Below, piece by piece: positions 46,781 to 56,833 of a stretch of DNA of 64,000 bases. Source of the DNA: Symsagittifera roscoffensis (Eukaryota; Xenacoelomorpha; Acoela; Convolutidae); assembly GCF_963678635.1 (NCBI RefSeq), contig NC_087062.1, positions 3,683,556 to 3,747,555 on the forward strand. The letters run 5' to 3'. The notes beneath the pieces were generated by a model. It was not told where the DNA came from, ran no database searches, and saw only the letters and a program-made list of their open reading frames with translations. A program made the translations under genes and the position numbers. Position 1 is the first letter of the stretch. Every line of letters begins with the position of its first letter.

Positions 46781-46993
46781 AAACGGAACCGAAATTGCTA
46801 GAAAATTTTACAATTAAACCAAAATCGTGTAGCACTTTTTCCCGCTAAACTACATATTATTCTTTCAAAACTGTTAATTCTGACTTTGACTTAGCGCAAA
46901 CAAATTTAAAATACCTTGCGATTTAGATGAATTTAGCGGGAAAAACTGCTATACGATTTTGGATTTAATTGTAATTTTCTAGCACTTCCGTTT
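46781..46993. mobile_element. Short MITE with ~70-bp inverted repeats
   Basis: Ends AAACGGAA...TTCCGTTT. Inside each end CTAGAAAATT-ACAATTAAA-CCAAAATCGT-TAGCA-TTTTTCCCGCTAAA is repeated inverted, leaving a ~70-bp centre. Non-coding. Target duplication not clear because of flanking T-runs. Confidence 0.72.
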
Positions 46994-47029
46994 TTTCTGT
47001 TTTTTTTTGGTTTTATTCAACATTAGAAA

Positions 47030-47490
47030 TGCCAAAAAAACTTCTGCATATAACTTTTCTTAAGCTTAAAGATTGCCTTTCAATCGTTTTTTTTTCAAAA
47101 TCAATTTTACGTAAATTGAACTCCTGTTACAAAATCAATAGTTTATGGAACTCTTTTCCTATTCCAAGATACATCTCTGATGAACGCTCCAGGCAACAAA
47201 AAACTCGAATAGCACACGATTTTACGATTAGCACTTAGTGATATTTGAGCGGTGAACATAAATTAATTGTTTTTGTTTTTAAGTACCTGGGACTACACTT
47301 AGAACGCAAATTGAGCTTAACTGAGCATTTAAAAGCACACAAAAAAACTAACTCAAGTCTCCGAATTTTTTTTCCTCAATTGATGAAAACATTAGTCTCA
47401 AGGCAACAAGTGAGGCCATGCAAAACTTGCGTTCATCCAAATTTTCAAAATGTGTACTTGTTATTCGAAACAACAATTGAGACTAAGTAA
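47030..47490 (+). pseudogene. Probable LINE scrap
   Basis: KYLGLHLERKLSLTEHLKAH (about 47282-47341) followed by SLRIFFPQLMK resembles the post-RT region of Jockey/CR1-type LINEs, and the preceding frame has INSLWNSFPIP, also LINE-like but normally further downstream. Very decayed. Confidence 0.4.
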
Positions 47491-48273
47491 GCAATTTGCA
47501 AACAAATATGATAAGTTCGGGTAATGTTTCGTAGGAAAGCTATTTTTCGAAAAATATTCAGTGTTCCGTATGATTTGTATTCAATGCAAAACTTGCATCT
47601 ATATGGAAGTTTGAATCTTTCTAGTGGACTGATTCGTCGAAATAATAAAAAAAAAACACTTCGATAAAATTTTGTCTGAACAAAAAGAACTTGGGTAGGC
47701 TCGCTTAGAGCAGGGATTTCTTAAAGATATTAGGCATCAGTTTGGAGGCTTTGTCAAAAACTTTGTCATCAAATTTGCCTTTATAAGGTTAATGTTTTTT
47801 CTTAAAAAATCTTCAAGTTGTCCTAGAATTTTTTGCTGGGCAGTTTGGACAGTTTCTATCTATCGTTTCTTGATGAGAACTATTCTGAATTTTTCCGTTT
47901 TTTAAAAGGAAACTTCAGTAGGTTCAACTTTGTTTATTACGTTATTTTAAAGTTGTGTTTCGGAGGCATGTGCCATTTTTTAATGAAAAGTATAAAGCTG
48001 CGAGAAAATTTTCCTAATAAATGTCATCACATTTTACTTAACAAATTTTCTGTTTTTTGAAAATCAAAGTTAGCCTAATAAAAAAACAAAATTTACGTTC
48101 AGATTAAAAATTAGACAAAAATTGGTTATTAGCTGACCTCTAAATTTCAATTCAACTAGAAAATCAACGCTTGCTATCGTTTTGCTTTTAACCCAAATAA
48201 TCTTTTGTAAAAAAATTTCTTTAACTAATTTGACCACAACATTTTGTGCTACTTGCATAACAACATGCTATCG

Positions 48274-48688
48274 TATTGTTCCGACTTTCGTAACCAAAGT
48301 AACGGAATATTGATGATCTGGATGGTTTTTTTCTTCAGACATATTTCGACTTTTTACTAGCCATTTTTGACGGAATTTTTTATATCATTCGAAAGGTATT
48401 GTTGTCTTGAGCTTAAATTTGAAAAGATATTTTACCTGTGATCATTTTTCGTCAAGTTATGAGGGTTTAAAGATGGCCATTTTGGCCATTTTGACCAATT
48501 GGGGACAATTAACGCGCGATATAATTCGCGCTATTAACGCGTAAGCGGAGATTTATTCCGTCTTAGAAATTGTTCCAAATTGGTTGAACGAAGCTTATTT
48601 GCCATAATTGGTTTGTTACAAGGAATGAAATCTATCTTTATGTACTTTATATGGCGTGTGGGGGATGATTTTTATTAAAAATTTCAAA
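48274..48688 (+). repeat. 415-bp dispersed repeat, copy A
   Basis: Begins TATTGTTCCGACTTTCG and ends near GTGTGGGGGATG. It contains TATATCATTCGAAAGGTATT and an AACGCGCGATATAATTCGCG palindromic stretch. Non-coding. Copy B is 713 bp to the right; an opening fragment is at 22079. Confidence 0.85.
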
Positions 48689-48986
48689 TTATGTCTGAGT
48701 TCTTTATACCGAAAGATGACGATATATTTTATTTTTGAAGTTGTTCACGTCATTTGAAAAAAACAATAGTTGAAATTGGTTCACAGTTCAAGGAATTTCG
48801 ATCATTCGAAATTTATTTTTTAATGTTTTTTCTTCAAAATTGATTATTGGTAGTATTTGTTTGTACAAATAATATAGTGTATTAACAAAAAAAGGTCGAG
48901 GCAACACTGACAGATATGAATTGATAGGAAAAGATTCCATTAAAAAACGGTCTGTAAAGCAGTTAGAAGTAATAATTGTATTAAGT

Positions 48987-49405
48987 TATTGTTCCGACTT
49001 TCGATACGAAAGTAACGGATTATTTGTGCTTGCGGTGGGTCTTTTTTTTCTGCAGACAAATTTCGACTTTTTAACTAGCCATTTTTGACGGAACTTTTTT
49101 ATATCATTCGAAAGGTATTGTTGTCCTGAGCTTAAATTTGAAACATAATTTTGCCTGTAATAATTTTTTGTAAAGTTATGAGGGTTTAAAGATTATGATT
49201 TTGGCCAACTTGGGACAATTAACGCGCGACATATTTCGCGCTATTAGCGCTATTAACATGTAGGCGGAGATTTAATCCATCTTCGAAATCGTTGCAAATT
49301 GGTTGAAGGAAGCTTATTTGCAATAATTTATTTGTTACTATGAGCGAAATCTATCACTTTGCTTTTTATATAGCGTGTGGGGGATGCTTTTACAAAAAAT
49401 CTCAA
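48987..49405 (+). repeat. 415-bp dispersed repeat, copy B
   Basis: Same start and end as copy A, with scattered substitutions and small indels. Same orientation, so a solo transposable element or a local duplication are both possible. The first 35 bp contain a small inverted pair (CGACTTTCG / CGAAAGTAACGG). Confidence 0.85.
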
Positions 49406-50639
49406 TTTTTAGTTTTTTTTTTTCGTTTTATTTTTTTTATAATTTAATTTTTTCTTGATATTACGGCTCCCTAGACATTAAAAGGCAGTCAGAACATTCA
49501 GGGCTTCGCCCTCATACGAGCAGTCTTGTTTCATTTCGGCTCAGCTCCAAAGAAGTGTTATGCTCTCTTTGAGTACATAAACACATTTCGCACTGCCTCT
49601 TGTCGGTGTGTAAACAGACTCTCAATTAGTTTTGATTTACTTATCATTTTTTCAAAATGTCCTTGCCTTTTTTCAAGAGAAAGTTCATTGAAATAGCCCA
49701 CATGCATATTAATTAAAATAACTAAACTGGAACTAAATCAGGCGAATAGACTAATTTTTTTTAGCGAATGCGACGAACAAAAATACAGGTTCAAAATTGA
49801 CTTTGAAATAATATTTAGAACTCGCTGAGAAGTTTTCAGTGATCGAGATAACGATATCTCATCTGCATGTTTATTTAAGTCTCGAAGTTCAATGAGCATT
49901 TTTGTTATTAATTTTAACAAAATCGAATTATAAAATTGGTTAAATCGGAGTCGATGATGAAGTTCTAATGTTTTTTTTTGTTTTCGATTTCTCAGCAAAA
50001 ATCTTTAACGCTCCAATTAGTTTTTTTTGCGATCGGAATTGATTAATTTGAGAATTCAGTTCGATTTGATTTATTTCAATTCAGTTCGTTTTATTGGTGA
50101 AAAGGAAGGCAAACTCCACTATCGAACAGCAAAAGAAAATGTAAATCAACTAATGGTAAGCCAGGGATCAGTTCAGTGATCAATGATTTTAGCACTGTCA
50201 ATCAGGAAAAGCAAGAAATTAAGAGAAAATTGATTTTAAACAAGATTTTAAAAAAGAGCCAATATTCCGAACGATAACAGAACTACCCGGAATTGGAAGA
50301 AGACCTCGAACCAGAGACGACATACGACAAAGCAGAAACTTACCATATAGTTATATGATAGTTCGGCAAAAGCCAGAACAAACTTTTGTATTTAGAATAC
50401 TACTAGCAATGAATTTAGATTTTCATTTGCAAACATAAAATTTTGAAGTCAATCTTCAAAATCATTTCAGGCGCTAAACAAAATTATTAATATACAATAA
50501 CGATTGATAAAAAGATCTCAGATCGTTTTCCTAAATTCTGCAGTAATATACAAAACATGTTTGAAAAATATTTATTGAAAAATCAAAATAAAAATTAGTA
50601 GCATGACAATAAATGGTTAGTAATTATCAATCATCCTGT
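49406..50639. other. Non-coding DNA with a truncated intron module
   Basis: At about 50080-50145 the start of the FN3-gene intron module is present (TTCAGTTCGTTTTA, CTCCACTATCGAACAGCAAAA) but breaks off. No exon found. Strand composition shifts to A/C-rich, G-poor around 50.5-50.7 kb, where the next retroelement begins. Confidence 0.4.
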
Positions 50640-51365
50640 TGTTCCAGCTTCATCACCTAAACATAACAGCATTCATAAGCTCACTAATATCATAAAAATA
50701 CTAAATCTTTTCTTTACACAAATTTAAATCATTTTAAACTTAAATTCACTTAATTTTAAAATCAGATCATCAAGGCTTATCCTTGGATCTTAAATCATTT
50801 TCTATTTAATTAAACTTAAAACTTGATCATCAAGGCCTATCCTTGGATCAAAAAGAACAACTTTGTTCTCCCCCACCCACTTAACTAGTGTCTAACGACC
50901 TCAAACGTCGATTCACTATCCAACCCTTTCTAAAAACCCAGGACTAATAGAAATTTTTGAACAAAACTAAACATTCAAATTAGGATAAACAGTGAAGAAC
51001 TTCGGTTATTCATCCTTCACTTGATCCCCCCTCTTACCAGACCCAGGATAAATCTTAGACTTAGTAAGTTTAAAATAGTATCTAACGAACTACTCGCGTT
51101 CTAATTATACCTGAACCTTGTGGATCGATTTACTATTCTCCAACCCTGAACACAATCACTACCCTTAAGTAAGATTAAGTAAGTTAACACCTTAGCTTAT
51201 ACTAGCCACGAGAAAGTATAAAATCATTCTTCGGAATTGATATACTTTTCTCCCCAACCCTGAACAAATAGACCCAGGTTAGGCTAACAAAAAAATCGTA
51301 AGGACTAACAGTTTAAGCAAATAGAAATCATTTAACAACCTTTTGCACCCGTCATCCTAAACCTT
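50640..51365 (+). promoter_or_regulatory. Element leader (LTR and/or 5' UTR) with repeated hairpins
   Basis: Two direct copies of GATCATCAAGG-C-TATCCTTGGATC (about 50765-50792 and 50824-50850), each able to fold by AAGG/CCTT and GATC/GATC pairing. Further repeats are CCAACCCTGAACA (51142, 51254), TAACGA-CT near TCG (50891, 51083) and CCCAGG blocks. This may combine the LTR R/U5 region and packaging signals; no promoter element or primer site could be fixed. Confidence 0.45.
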
Positions 51366-51833
51366 ATGTCATTTAAAAACCTAGGAAATAAACAAACAAT
51401 CGTTTTACACAATTGTGAAATAGATAACAAAAAATACGACCTTGTAATCACACCTCATACACAAACAGTTGGATACATTAGAACAAAACGACAAACATTA
51501 AAGAGAAAAATAATAACTAAACAAAGACAAATAACACGAAAAAGATTTTCAAAAAATCGAAACGCATTTTCAGAATCAGAAACCAACAGTTTAGACGAAC
51601 TTTATAAACTAAAAGAATCAATAGATAAAAATTGCCCAATTCACGATCAATTATATTTCTCTGACTCAGAAACAACTTCAAATTCATCAAAAAGAGGAAA
51701 AAGAAGAATAAAAAAGCAGTATAAACACAAACCAGTACATTTATACAATTGGAATCAACCAATTAGACACATTGATAATTACATATTAACAGTCATCGAA
51801 CAAAAAAATGAGCTCAACGCACACCCCAGGTGA
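51366..51833 (+). CDS. Basic ORF upstream of gag, unknown function
   Basis: 155 codons from ATG 51366 to TGA 51831-51833, overlapping the gag ATG by 26 nt in another frame. The middle is very basic (KRQTLKRKIITKQRQITRKR), followed by an acidic/Ser patch and a second basic stretch (KRGKRRIKKQYKHK). This suggests nucleic-acid binding or nuclear targeting, but I recognise no family. It has A-rich codon use like the rest of the element and its frame is intact. It could also be a 5' extension of gag displaced by a frameshift, since it runs straight into it. Confidence 0.55.
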   Translation: MSFKNLGNKQTIVLHNCEIDNKKYDLVITPHTQTVGYIRTKRQTLKRKIITKQRQITRKRFSKNRNAFSESETNSLDELYKLKESIDKNCPIHDQLYFSDSETTSNSSKRGKRRIKKQYKHKPVHLYNWNQPIRHIDNYILTVIEQKNELNAHPR

Positions 51834-52251
51834 AGAAAGTCCAGATGATGATGATATCTTCCCCTTTATCGTAGATGCAACCACTGATAGAGGACAGCAT
51901 ATATTTTGCAAAAATTTACTCTTAAATTTGTTTGAACCCGGAATCAGTCCATGTAAAACAGAGTTCCCAGATGTAAAAATCAAAAGACAAATTATCGATC
52001 ACTATCTAAAAGATATATGTAACCTAACACAACAATACGGAATCTACTCCATAGAATTCAACTCACCAAATCAGAATCACAATAAATATATAATTCAAAC
52101 AGACGACCTTGATTTAGAATTTTCAAAAGTATTCTCAGAATATATAAAAAGCATCCAATATCATAACTCACAAAGAGCAAACTCCATATTCACCAATGAA
52201 GTTTTTGCGATAATATATAGTTATATATCGATATTAGAAAACGAAATCTAG
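51808..52251 (+). CDS. Gag N-terminal part, up to in-frame TAG
   Basis: ATG at 51808 in the context AAAAAAATGA. Acidic start (ESPDDDDIFPF), then a helical region. TAG at 52249-52251 stops it, but the same frame is open on both sides, the 147 nt to the next Met read as ordinary protein (IPNVSPTETSKH...), and the frame continues to 55092. The TAG is therefore best read as a point mutation in a ~1090-codon gag, or a readthrough site. Confidence 0.7.
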   Translation: MSSTHTPGEESPDDDDIFPFIVDATTDRGQHIFCKNLLLNLFEPGISPCKTEFPDVKIKRQIIDHYLKDICNLTQQYGIYSIEFNSPNQNHNKYIIQTDDLDLEFSKVFSEYIKSIQYHNSQRANSIFTNEVFAIIYSYISILENEI

Positions 52252-52398
52252 ATACCAAATGTCTCACCGACAGAAACATCTAAACATATAAGAGTACGAC
52301 ATGAAATCACACTACTCTCTAGTTTTCTAAATATAATTAAAGAAAATTTCACGAAAGATGAAGTTTCCCAACATACAAAACACGACTTACAAAAAATT

Positions 52399-55092
52399 TT
52401 GGCATGGTTCATAATAGATTATTTCACACATAATATTGATTTAATTTCACAAGCAAGAAAAAATTTTAGACCCCAAAACTCAAACGATGATACTGCCATC
52501 ACAGAACAATCAGACTATGTTTGGGACCCCGAATGGTCTCATCCCGCATTCATAAACTTCCCACAATCAATCTCAAGTCAAGCAATAAATACGATATCTT
52601 ATGTAAGAGATTATGTAAGAGTAATACCATTAACCATTGATGCAACACCATTAAACTATAATACATTTTTACCCGATATGCAAAATAATAGTTTAAACTC
52701 TACAGTCATACACAATGAAAACCTCAATGGAACTAGGAATCTTACTCAACAAGATATCCAGACACCATCACACTTCATAAATGAAGAAATCGTACACACA
52801 ACAACTACACAACAAAGTATTTCACCAATACGTCCCAACTTAACAACACCAAGAAATACAAACCCTTCACAAACACAGGTAACCTTACAATCAACCGTTA
52901 AACCTTCGGTTGCCCCAAAATATTCACACATGGATTACCAAACATACAGACCCATGACAATACCGCCAAAAACACGCAAAACGTTATCTAGAAACAATTT
53001 TGCAGACCATAATTATAATGACACACATCCATCAAAAACAAATTATCAACAACGAAAAAATTTTAGTAATTATACAAGATCTCGAAACTGGGATAACTCA
53101 ATGGCACCACCTAATTCAGTAAATTTCCAAACAAATTTACATCCTCCACAGGATCGTCGTGAAAACTATCCATTTTTTCAACAAAATAAAAATAAAAAAC
53201 AAACATCTTATCAAATGGATTACTTATCCTCAGATGATGATTTCTTACAACCAGATATATTTGCACCCTATAATCAAGAATATCGTGGACAAGGAATACA
53301 GAAACCACATACAAATCATAGAATTTTTTCTCCACAACCGATAGATACACAAAATCAACAACCAATTCAGCAACAAAACCCAATTAATACACAATATTTT
53401 CAACCAATTCAGCAACAAAACCCAATGATTGCAAACTCGTACCAACCAACACAAATGCAAAATGAAATACCACTCCCATATTATCTTCAACAACACGAAA
53501 TAACAAGAAATCAACTTTCAAACTTTTCTCAAATGCCAAATGCAGCAGAATCATTACAAATGACAATGAATCCATACCTTATGGGTGGATCATCAATAAC
53601 ATCAAACAAACCTTTAATGGTATTCACAGGAACAGACCCTGAATATTCTGTAGAAGACTATTTAAATGCAGTAACAGCAAATTTAATTTTAAATATAGGA
53701 CCCGAACCAATTAATACGCCACTACATCAAAACTGGATACATCGACGCACAGCGTTGATACAAACAACTTTAGATGGCGCAGCCCAAAAATGGTTTTCAG
53801 TATTGCCTATAGAAATTAAATCAAATTGGAAAAGGTTTACACAAGAATTTTCAAAAATGTTTGACTCCGAAAGAAACAAACAACAACAAAGAGTTTTATG
53901 TAATGAAATTCGCAGATTACCAAACGAAACCATCAAGCAATTAGCAGTACGAATCGAAACACTAGTTCGAAAAGCATATTCATTAAATACACATGACTAT
54001 AAAAACACAAAGATGACAGAAATCTTAATGATGACCTTAACACCGCAATTAAGAAAAATAGCAATAAAAAAGAGAGCATCCCATCCTTCTTCAATTCGAG
54101 AACCCGATTTAGATTTTCGAAAATTAGTAGACAAACTAGAACAAGCAGAAATCACAATGAAACTCGAAGAAACGGAAAATCTGAAATTACAATACGTTAA
54201 CAGAATTGAAACAGCTTCCACAAATATAAACAATATACAGGAATCAGATATAGACCTCGTTGAAAAAATCACTGAAATACTCAATATTTACGAAAAACAC
54301 CCAAACTTTAAAGGCAAACCATCTTTCAAAAAATGGTGTAATTATTGCCGACGATACGGACATAGTATTTCTGAATGTAGACAAAAACAGCAAGACAATC
54401 AAAATAAACCTCAAAAATATAAAGAACCAAATAAATCATTCTATCAATACATGAAAAAAGATCAAAATCTACCGAACAAACTGTGTACAGCAACAACAGT
54501 TCAGGAAAACCACTCCCGAACAATACAAATTATACAAGAAATCAATCACCATATAACTCAAATTATAGAGGAAGATCACCAGACCGAAGAAACACGCAAA
54601 ATTCATCACAAAATCACTACAATAGACCAAATAGTCGAAATAACTATTCCAGACCAAATTCAAATACACAACGATTTGTTTCTAGATCTAATTCCCAATC
54701 AAGAAATAATTACTATCCAAACAATCAATCACGAAATTCATCATACAATAGAAATAGAAACTACTCCAATAATCGGAATAGAAGTTATTCAAACAACCGA
54801 AACCAGAATTACCCGAACAATCAATCAAGGAATAATTCATATAATAGATCGAACTATAACAGACCAAACAATAATTACCAAAGTAGATCGCGAAATAATT
54901 CACAAAATCGACACTCAAGTTATAATAATCGTTATAGAAATTATTCCCAATCACCACACCGGAATAATAATAACTATAATAATTCTAATAATCGCCACAG
55001 AAGTAGTACACCTAAACATCAAAGACATATTAATCAAGTACAATCTAATCCAGAAACAACATCAGACCCTCCAGGTATTGATGACACAGTAA
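52399..55092 (+). CDS. Gag, matrix/capsid and nucleocapsid
   Basis: The ATG at 52399 is internal; real translation probably starts at 51808. Residues about 1-390 are disordered and rich in Asn, Gln, Pro and Thr. The capsid-like segment (about 53600-54190) has PLMVFTGTDPEYSVEDYL, LDGAAQKWFSVLP and a KRFTQEFSKMF helix, matching retrotransposon Gag. A single knuckle is CNYCRRYGHSISEC (Cys 54337, Cys 54346, His 54361, Cys 54376). After about 54440 this frame reads as unusual Ile/Thr/His-rich sequence while frame 0 reads as an Arg/Asn/Ser/Tyr-rich RNA-binding tail. The true product therefore probably shifts frame there. Confidence 0.83.
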   Translation: MAWFIIDYFTHNIDLISQARKNFRPQNSNDDTAITEQSDYVWDPEWSHPAFINFPQSISSQAINTISYVRDYVRVIPLTIDATPLNYNTFLPDMQNNSLNSTVIHNENLNGTRNLTQQDIQTPSHFINEEIVHTTTTQQSISPIRPNLTTPRNTNPSQTQVTLQSTVKPSVAPKYSHMDYQTYRPMTIPPKTRKTLSRNNFADHNYNDTHPSKTNYQQRKNFSNYTRSRNWDNSMAPPNSVNFQTNLHPPQDRRENYPFFQQNKNKKQTSYQMDYLSSDDDFLQPDIFAPYNQEYRGQGIQKPHTNHRIFSPQPIDTQNQQPIQQQNPINTQYFQPIQQQNPMIANSYQPTQMQNEIPLPYYLQQHEITRNQLSNFSQMPNAAESLQMTMNPYLMGGSSITSNKPLMVFTGTDPEYSVEDYLNAVTANLILNIGPEPINTPLHQNWIHRRTALIQTTLDGAAQKWFSVLPIEIKSNWKRFTQEFSKMFDSERNKQQQRVLCNEIRRLPNETIKQLAVRIETLVRKAYSLNTHDYKNTKMTEILMMTLTPQLRKIAIKKRASHPSSIREPDLDFRKLVDKLEQAEITMKLEETENLKLQYVNRIETASTNINNIQESDIDLVEKITEILNIYEKHPNFKGKPSFKKWCNYCRRYGHSISECRQKQQDNQNKPQKYKEPNKSFYQYMKKDQNLPNKLCTATTVQENHSRTIQIIQEINHHITQIIEEDHQTEETRKIHHKITTIDQIVEITIPDQIQIHNDLFLDLIPNQEIITIQTINHEIHHTIEIETTPIIGIEVIQTTETRITRTINQGIIHIIDRTITDQTIITKVDREIIHKIDTQVIIIVIEIIPNHHTGIIITIIILIIATEVVHLNIKDILIKYNLIQKQHQTLQVLMTQ

Positions 55093-55838
55093 CTGATACG
55101 TTACAACTCAATCAAATAAACTGTGGATCATCAGATTCAGAAAGCGATGCAGAAAACACTCTCTCCATCAATATGATAAAAGTCGAAAATGACTATGAAC
55201 CTGTTATATATGAACAACCTTTTTCATCACACATATATGAGAATCAATCAAAACTCCTTCACAATTATTATATTGAACCCATCCATTCCACACCGACGAC
55301 ACAAAAAACTAATGAAATTAACACTACAAATCAACCCAATGAGAACGAAAAAACAAAATGCTTGAATACAAATCACATCTATCAAAATATACAAAAAGAA
55401 CAACCCAAAGAAAAAATTTGGACAATACCATTTCTTTTAGAAAGTCCAAGAAGCAAAGAATTTCAACCACCAGATCTTGAAATTGATTTTTTAATTGATT
55501 CAGGAGCAGAATCAAATATAATAAACATTCCCACATGGAATGAAATAAAAACCTTACACCCAAAGCTAACACCTCTTGAAACCTCCAGCAAACTAGCAAC
55601 AGCACAAGGATCAACATTAATAAACTACGGAAAAATTCAATTATTTCTTCTCCCCACAAGAACAATGGAACAAAACAAAATTTTAACCAAACCATTTAAA
55701 CAAATATTCCATATCACTGATATTAAATATAATATCATTGGAATACCATTTATCTCTAAATATATACCAACAATCAACATATTGAATAGTAAAATATTAA
55801 TCAAAGATAAATATACAAAACAAAAGACACATCCCTAA
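54483..55838 (+). CDS. Gag tail and aspartic protease in the -1 frame
   Basis: Frame 0 is open from 54435; the ATG at 54483 is only its first Met. It overlaps the gag frame by about 650 nt and lies in the -1 phase relative to it. An A6 run at 54454-54459 inside the overlap is a possible slip site. The first part is a low-complexity RNA-binding-like tail (NRPNSRNNYSRPNS, RNRNYSNNRNRSYSN). The protease follows with DFLIDSGAESNIINI (Asp codon 55497) and GIPFISKY near the end. It ends at TAA 55836, and the pol frame continues at once in frame 2, another -1 step. Confidence 0.78.
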   Translation: MYSNNSSGKPLPNNTNYTRNQSPYNSNYRGRSPDRRNTQNSSQNHYNRPNSRNNYSRPNSNTQRFVSRSNSQSRNNYYPNNQSRNSSYNRNRNYSNNRNRSYSNNRNQNYPNNQSRNNSYNRSNYNRPNNNYQSRSRNNSQNRHSSYNNRYRNYSQSPHRNNNNYNNSNNRHRSSTPKHQRHINQVQSNPETTSDPPGIDDTVTDTLQLNQINCGSSDSESDAENTLSINMIKVENDYEPVIYEQPFSSHIYENQSKLLHNYYIEPIHSTPTTQKTNEINTTNQPNENEKTKCLNTNHIYQNIQKEQPKEKIWTIPFLLESPRSKEFQPPDLEIDFLIDSGAESNIINIPTWNEIKTLHPKLTPLETSSKLATAQGSTLINYGKIQLFLLPTRTMEQNKILTKPFKQIFHITDIKYNIIGIPFISKYIPTINILNSKILIKDKYTKQKTHP

Positions 55839-56002
55839 CATTTTTTCAAAGATTAAATAAACAACCACCATTCTTTTCAAAATTTTATCCATTATATAAC
55901 CAACAAAGAAAACACCTGAAACCACTATCAGGAAACATCTATAATTTTTCAATCAAACAAGTTCACCAATATGATAAAAAACAAAACAAACAAAAATTTT
56001 AT

Positions 56003-56818
56003 ATGTCAGATTTTGAATTCAAACCTATTCATAAGTTTTTCAAAATCACAATCTCATCAATAAAATATTTGAAAAACTCGAATTCAGATATTATTTCCTT
56101 ACATGTATACAACAATACACCTTACCAAGTAACATTACCTTTAGGACTTGTAGGCTATTGCGAAACCAACGCTACAATATCACCAATACACGAAAAAGCA
56201 TATCGTGTAAATAATATACTCCAATTACTAGATATTTGCCAATCAACAATCCTTAATGAAGAATTATCTATAAATAATATAATAAGTAACGAAAACAGAA
56301 ATACGGATTATTTCACAAAAACCCCATATTTCAAACCTACATTCAACATAAGTAACTACACAGAGAATCAAAAGAAATTTTTAACAATGTTTAATTTCCA
56401 ACATTCACAAATAACACAAGACGAATTTGAAAAATTAGCCAAACAGCTAATTAAATATTCATCAGTCTATGCAACATCCAAATTTGATGTTGGCAAAATC
56501 AGCTCATCACTACATCTCCCATTAAAACCAGACGCAGTTTTCAAAAAACAAAGAGCAAATAAAGTACCAATTCACTTACACGATAAAGTGAACAGATTAC
56601 TCGACATTTTAGAACAATACAACATTATATCACCAGTAAACAAAGAAGAACAACCAAAAGGCAACACATTTATCAACCCTGTTATCATTCTAGCCAAAGG
56701 AGAATCATTAAAAATTGTTCTCGATGCTAGATACCTCAACTCACTCATAGATGAATCAAAGTGTAATTGGCCTATTGAACCAATACAAGTTATTTTAACA
56801 AAAATAAACGGAAAATAA
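56003..56818 (+). CDS. Pol, reverse transcriptase N-terminal part
   Basis: The frame is open from about 55820, so it directly continues the protease with one shift near 55830. It contains KFDVGKISSSLHLPLKP, the fingers segment LDILEQYNIISPV and VILAKGESLKIVLDARYLN, the RT motif before the first catalytic Asp. TAA at 56816-56818 splits RT five codons before that Asp (codon 56831). The frame is unchanged across the stop. A single substitution explains it. Confidence 0.8.
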   Translation: MSDFEFKPIHKFFKITISSIKYLKNSNSDIISLHVYNNTPYQVTLPLGLVGYCETNATISPIHEKAYRVNNILQLLDICQSTILNEELSINNIISNENRNTDYFTKTPYFKPTFNISNYTENQKKFLTMFNFQHSQITQDEFEKLAKQLIKYSSVYATSKFDVGKISSSLHLPLKPDAVFKKQRANKVPIHLHDKVNRLLDILEQYNIISPVNKEEQPKGNTFINPVIILAKGESLKIVLDARYLNSLIDESKCNWPIEPIQVILTKINGK

Positions 56819-56833
56819 TTTACAACCGCAGAT

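Noticed and set aside
50281..50375. LEEDLEPETTYD reading, similar to an FN3 E/F-strand signature
   Set aside because: Stops follow within about ten codons, no convincing phase-1 acceptor or donor, and the neighbouring intron module is truncated. Could be an exon fossil but not supportable.
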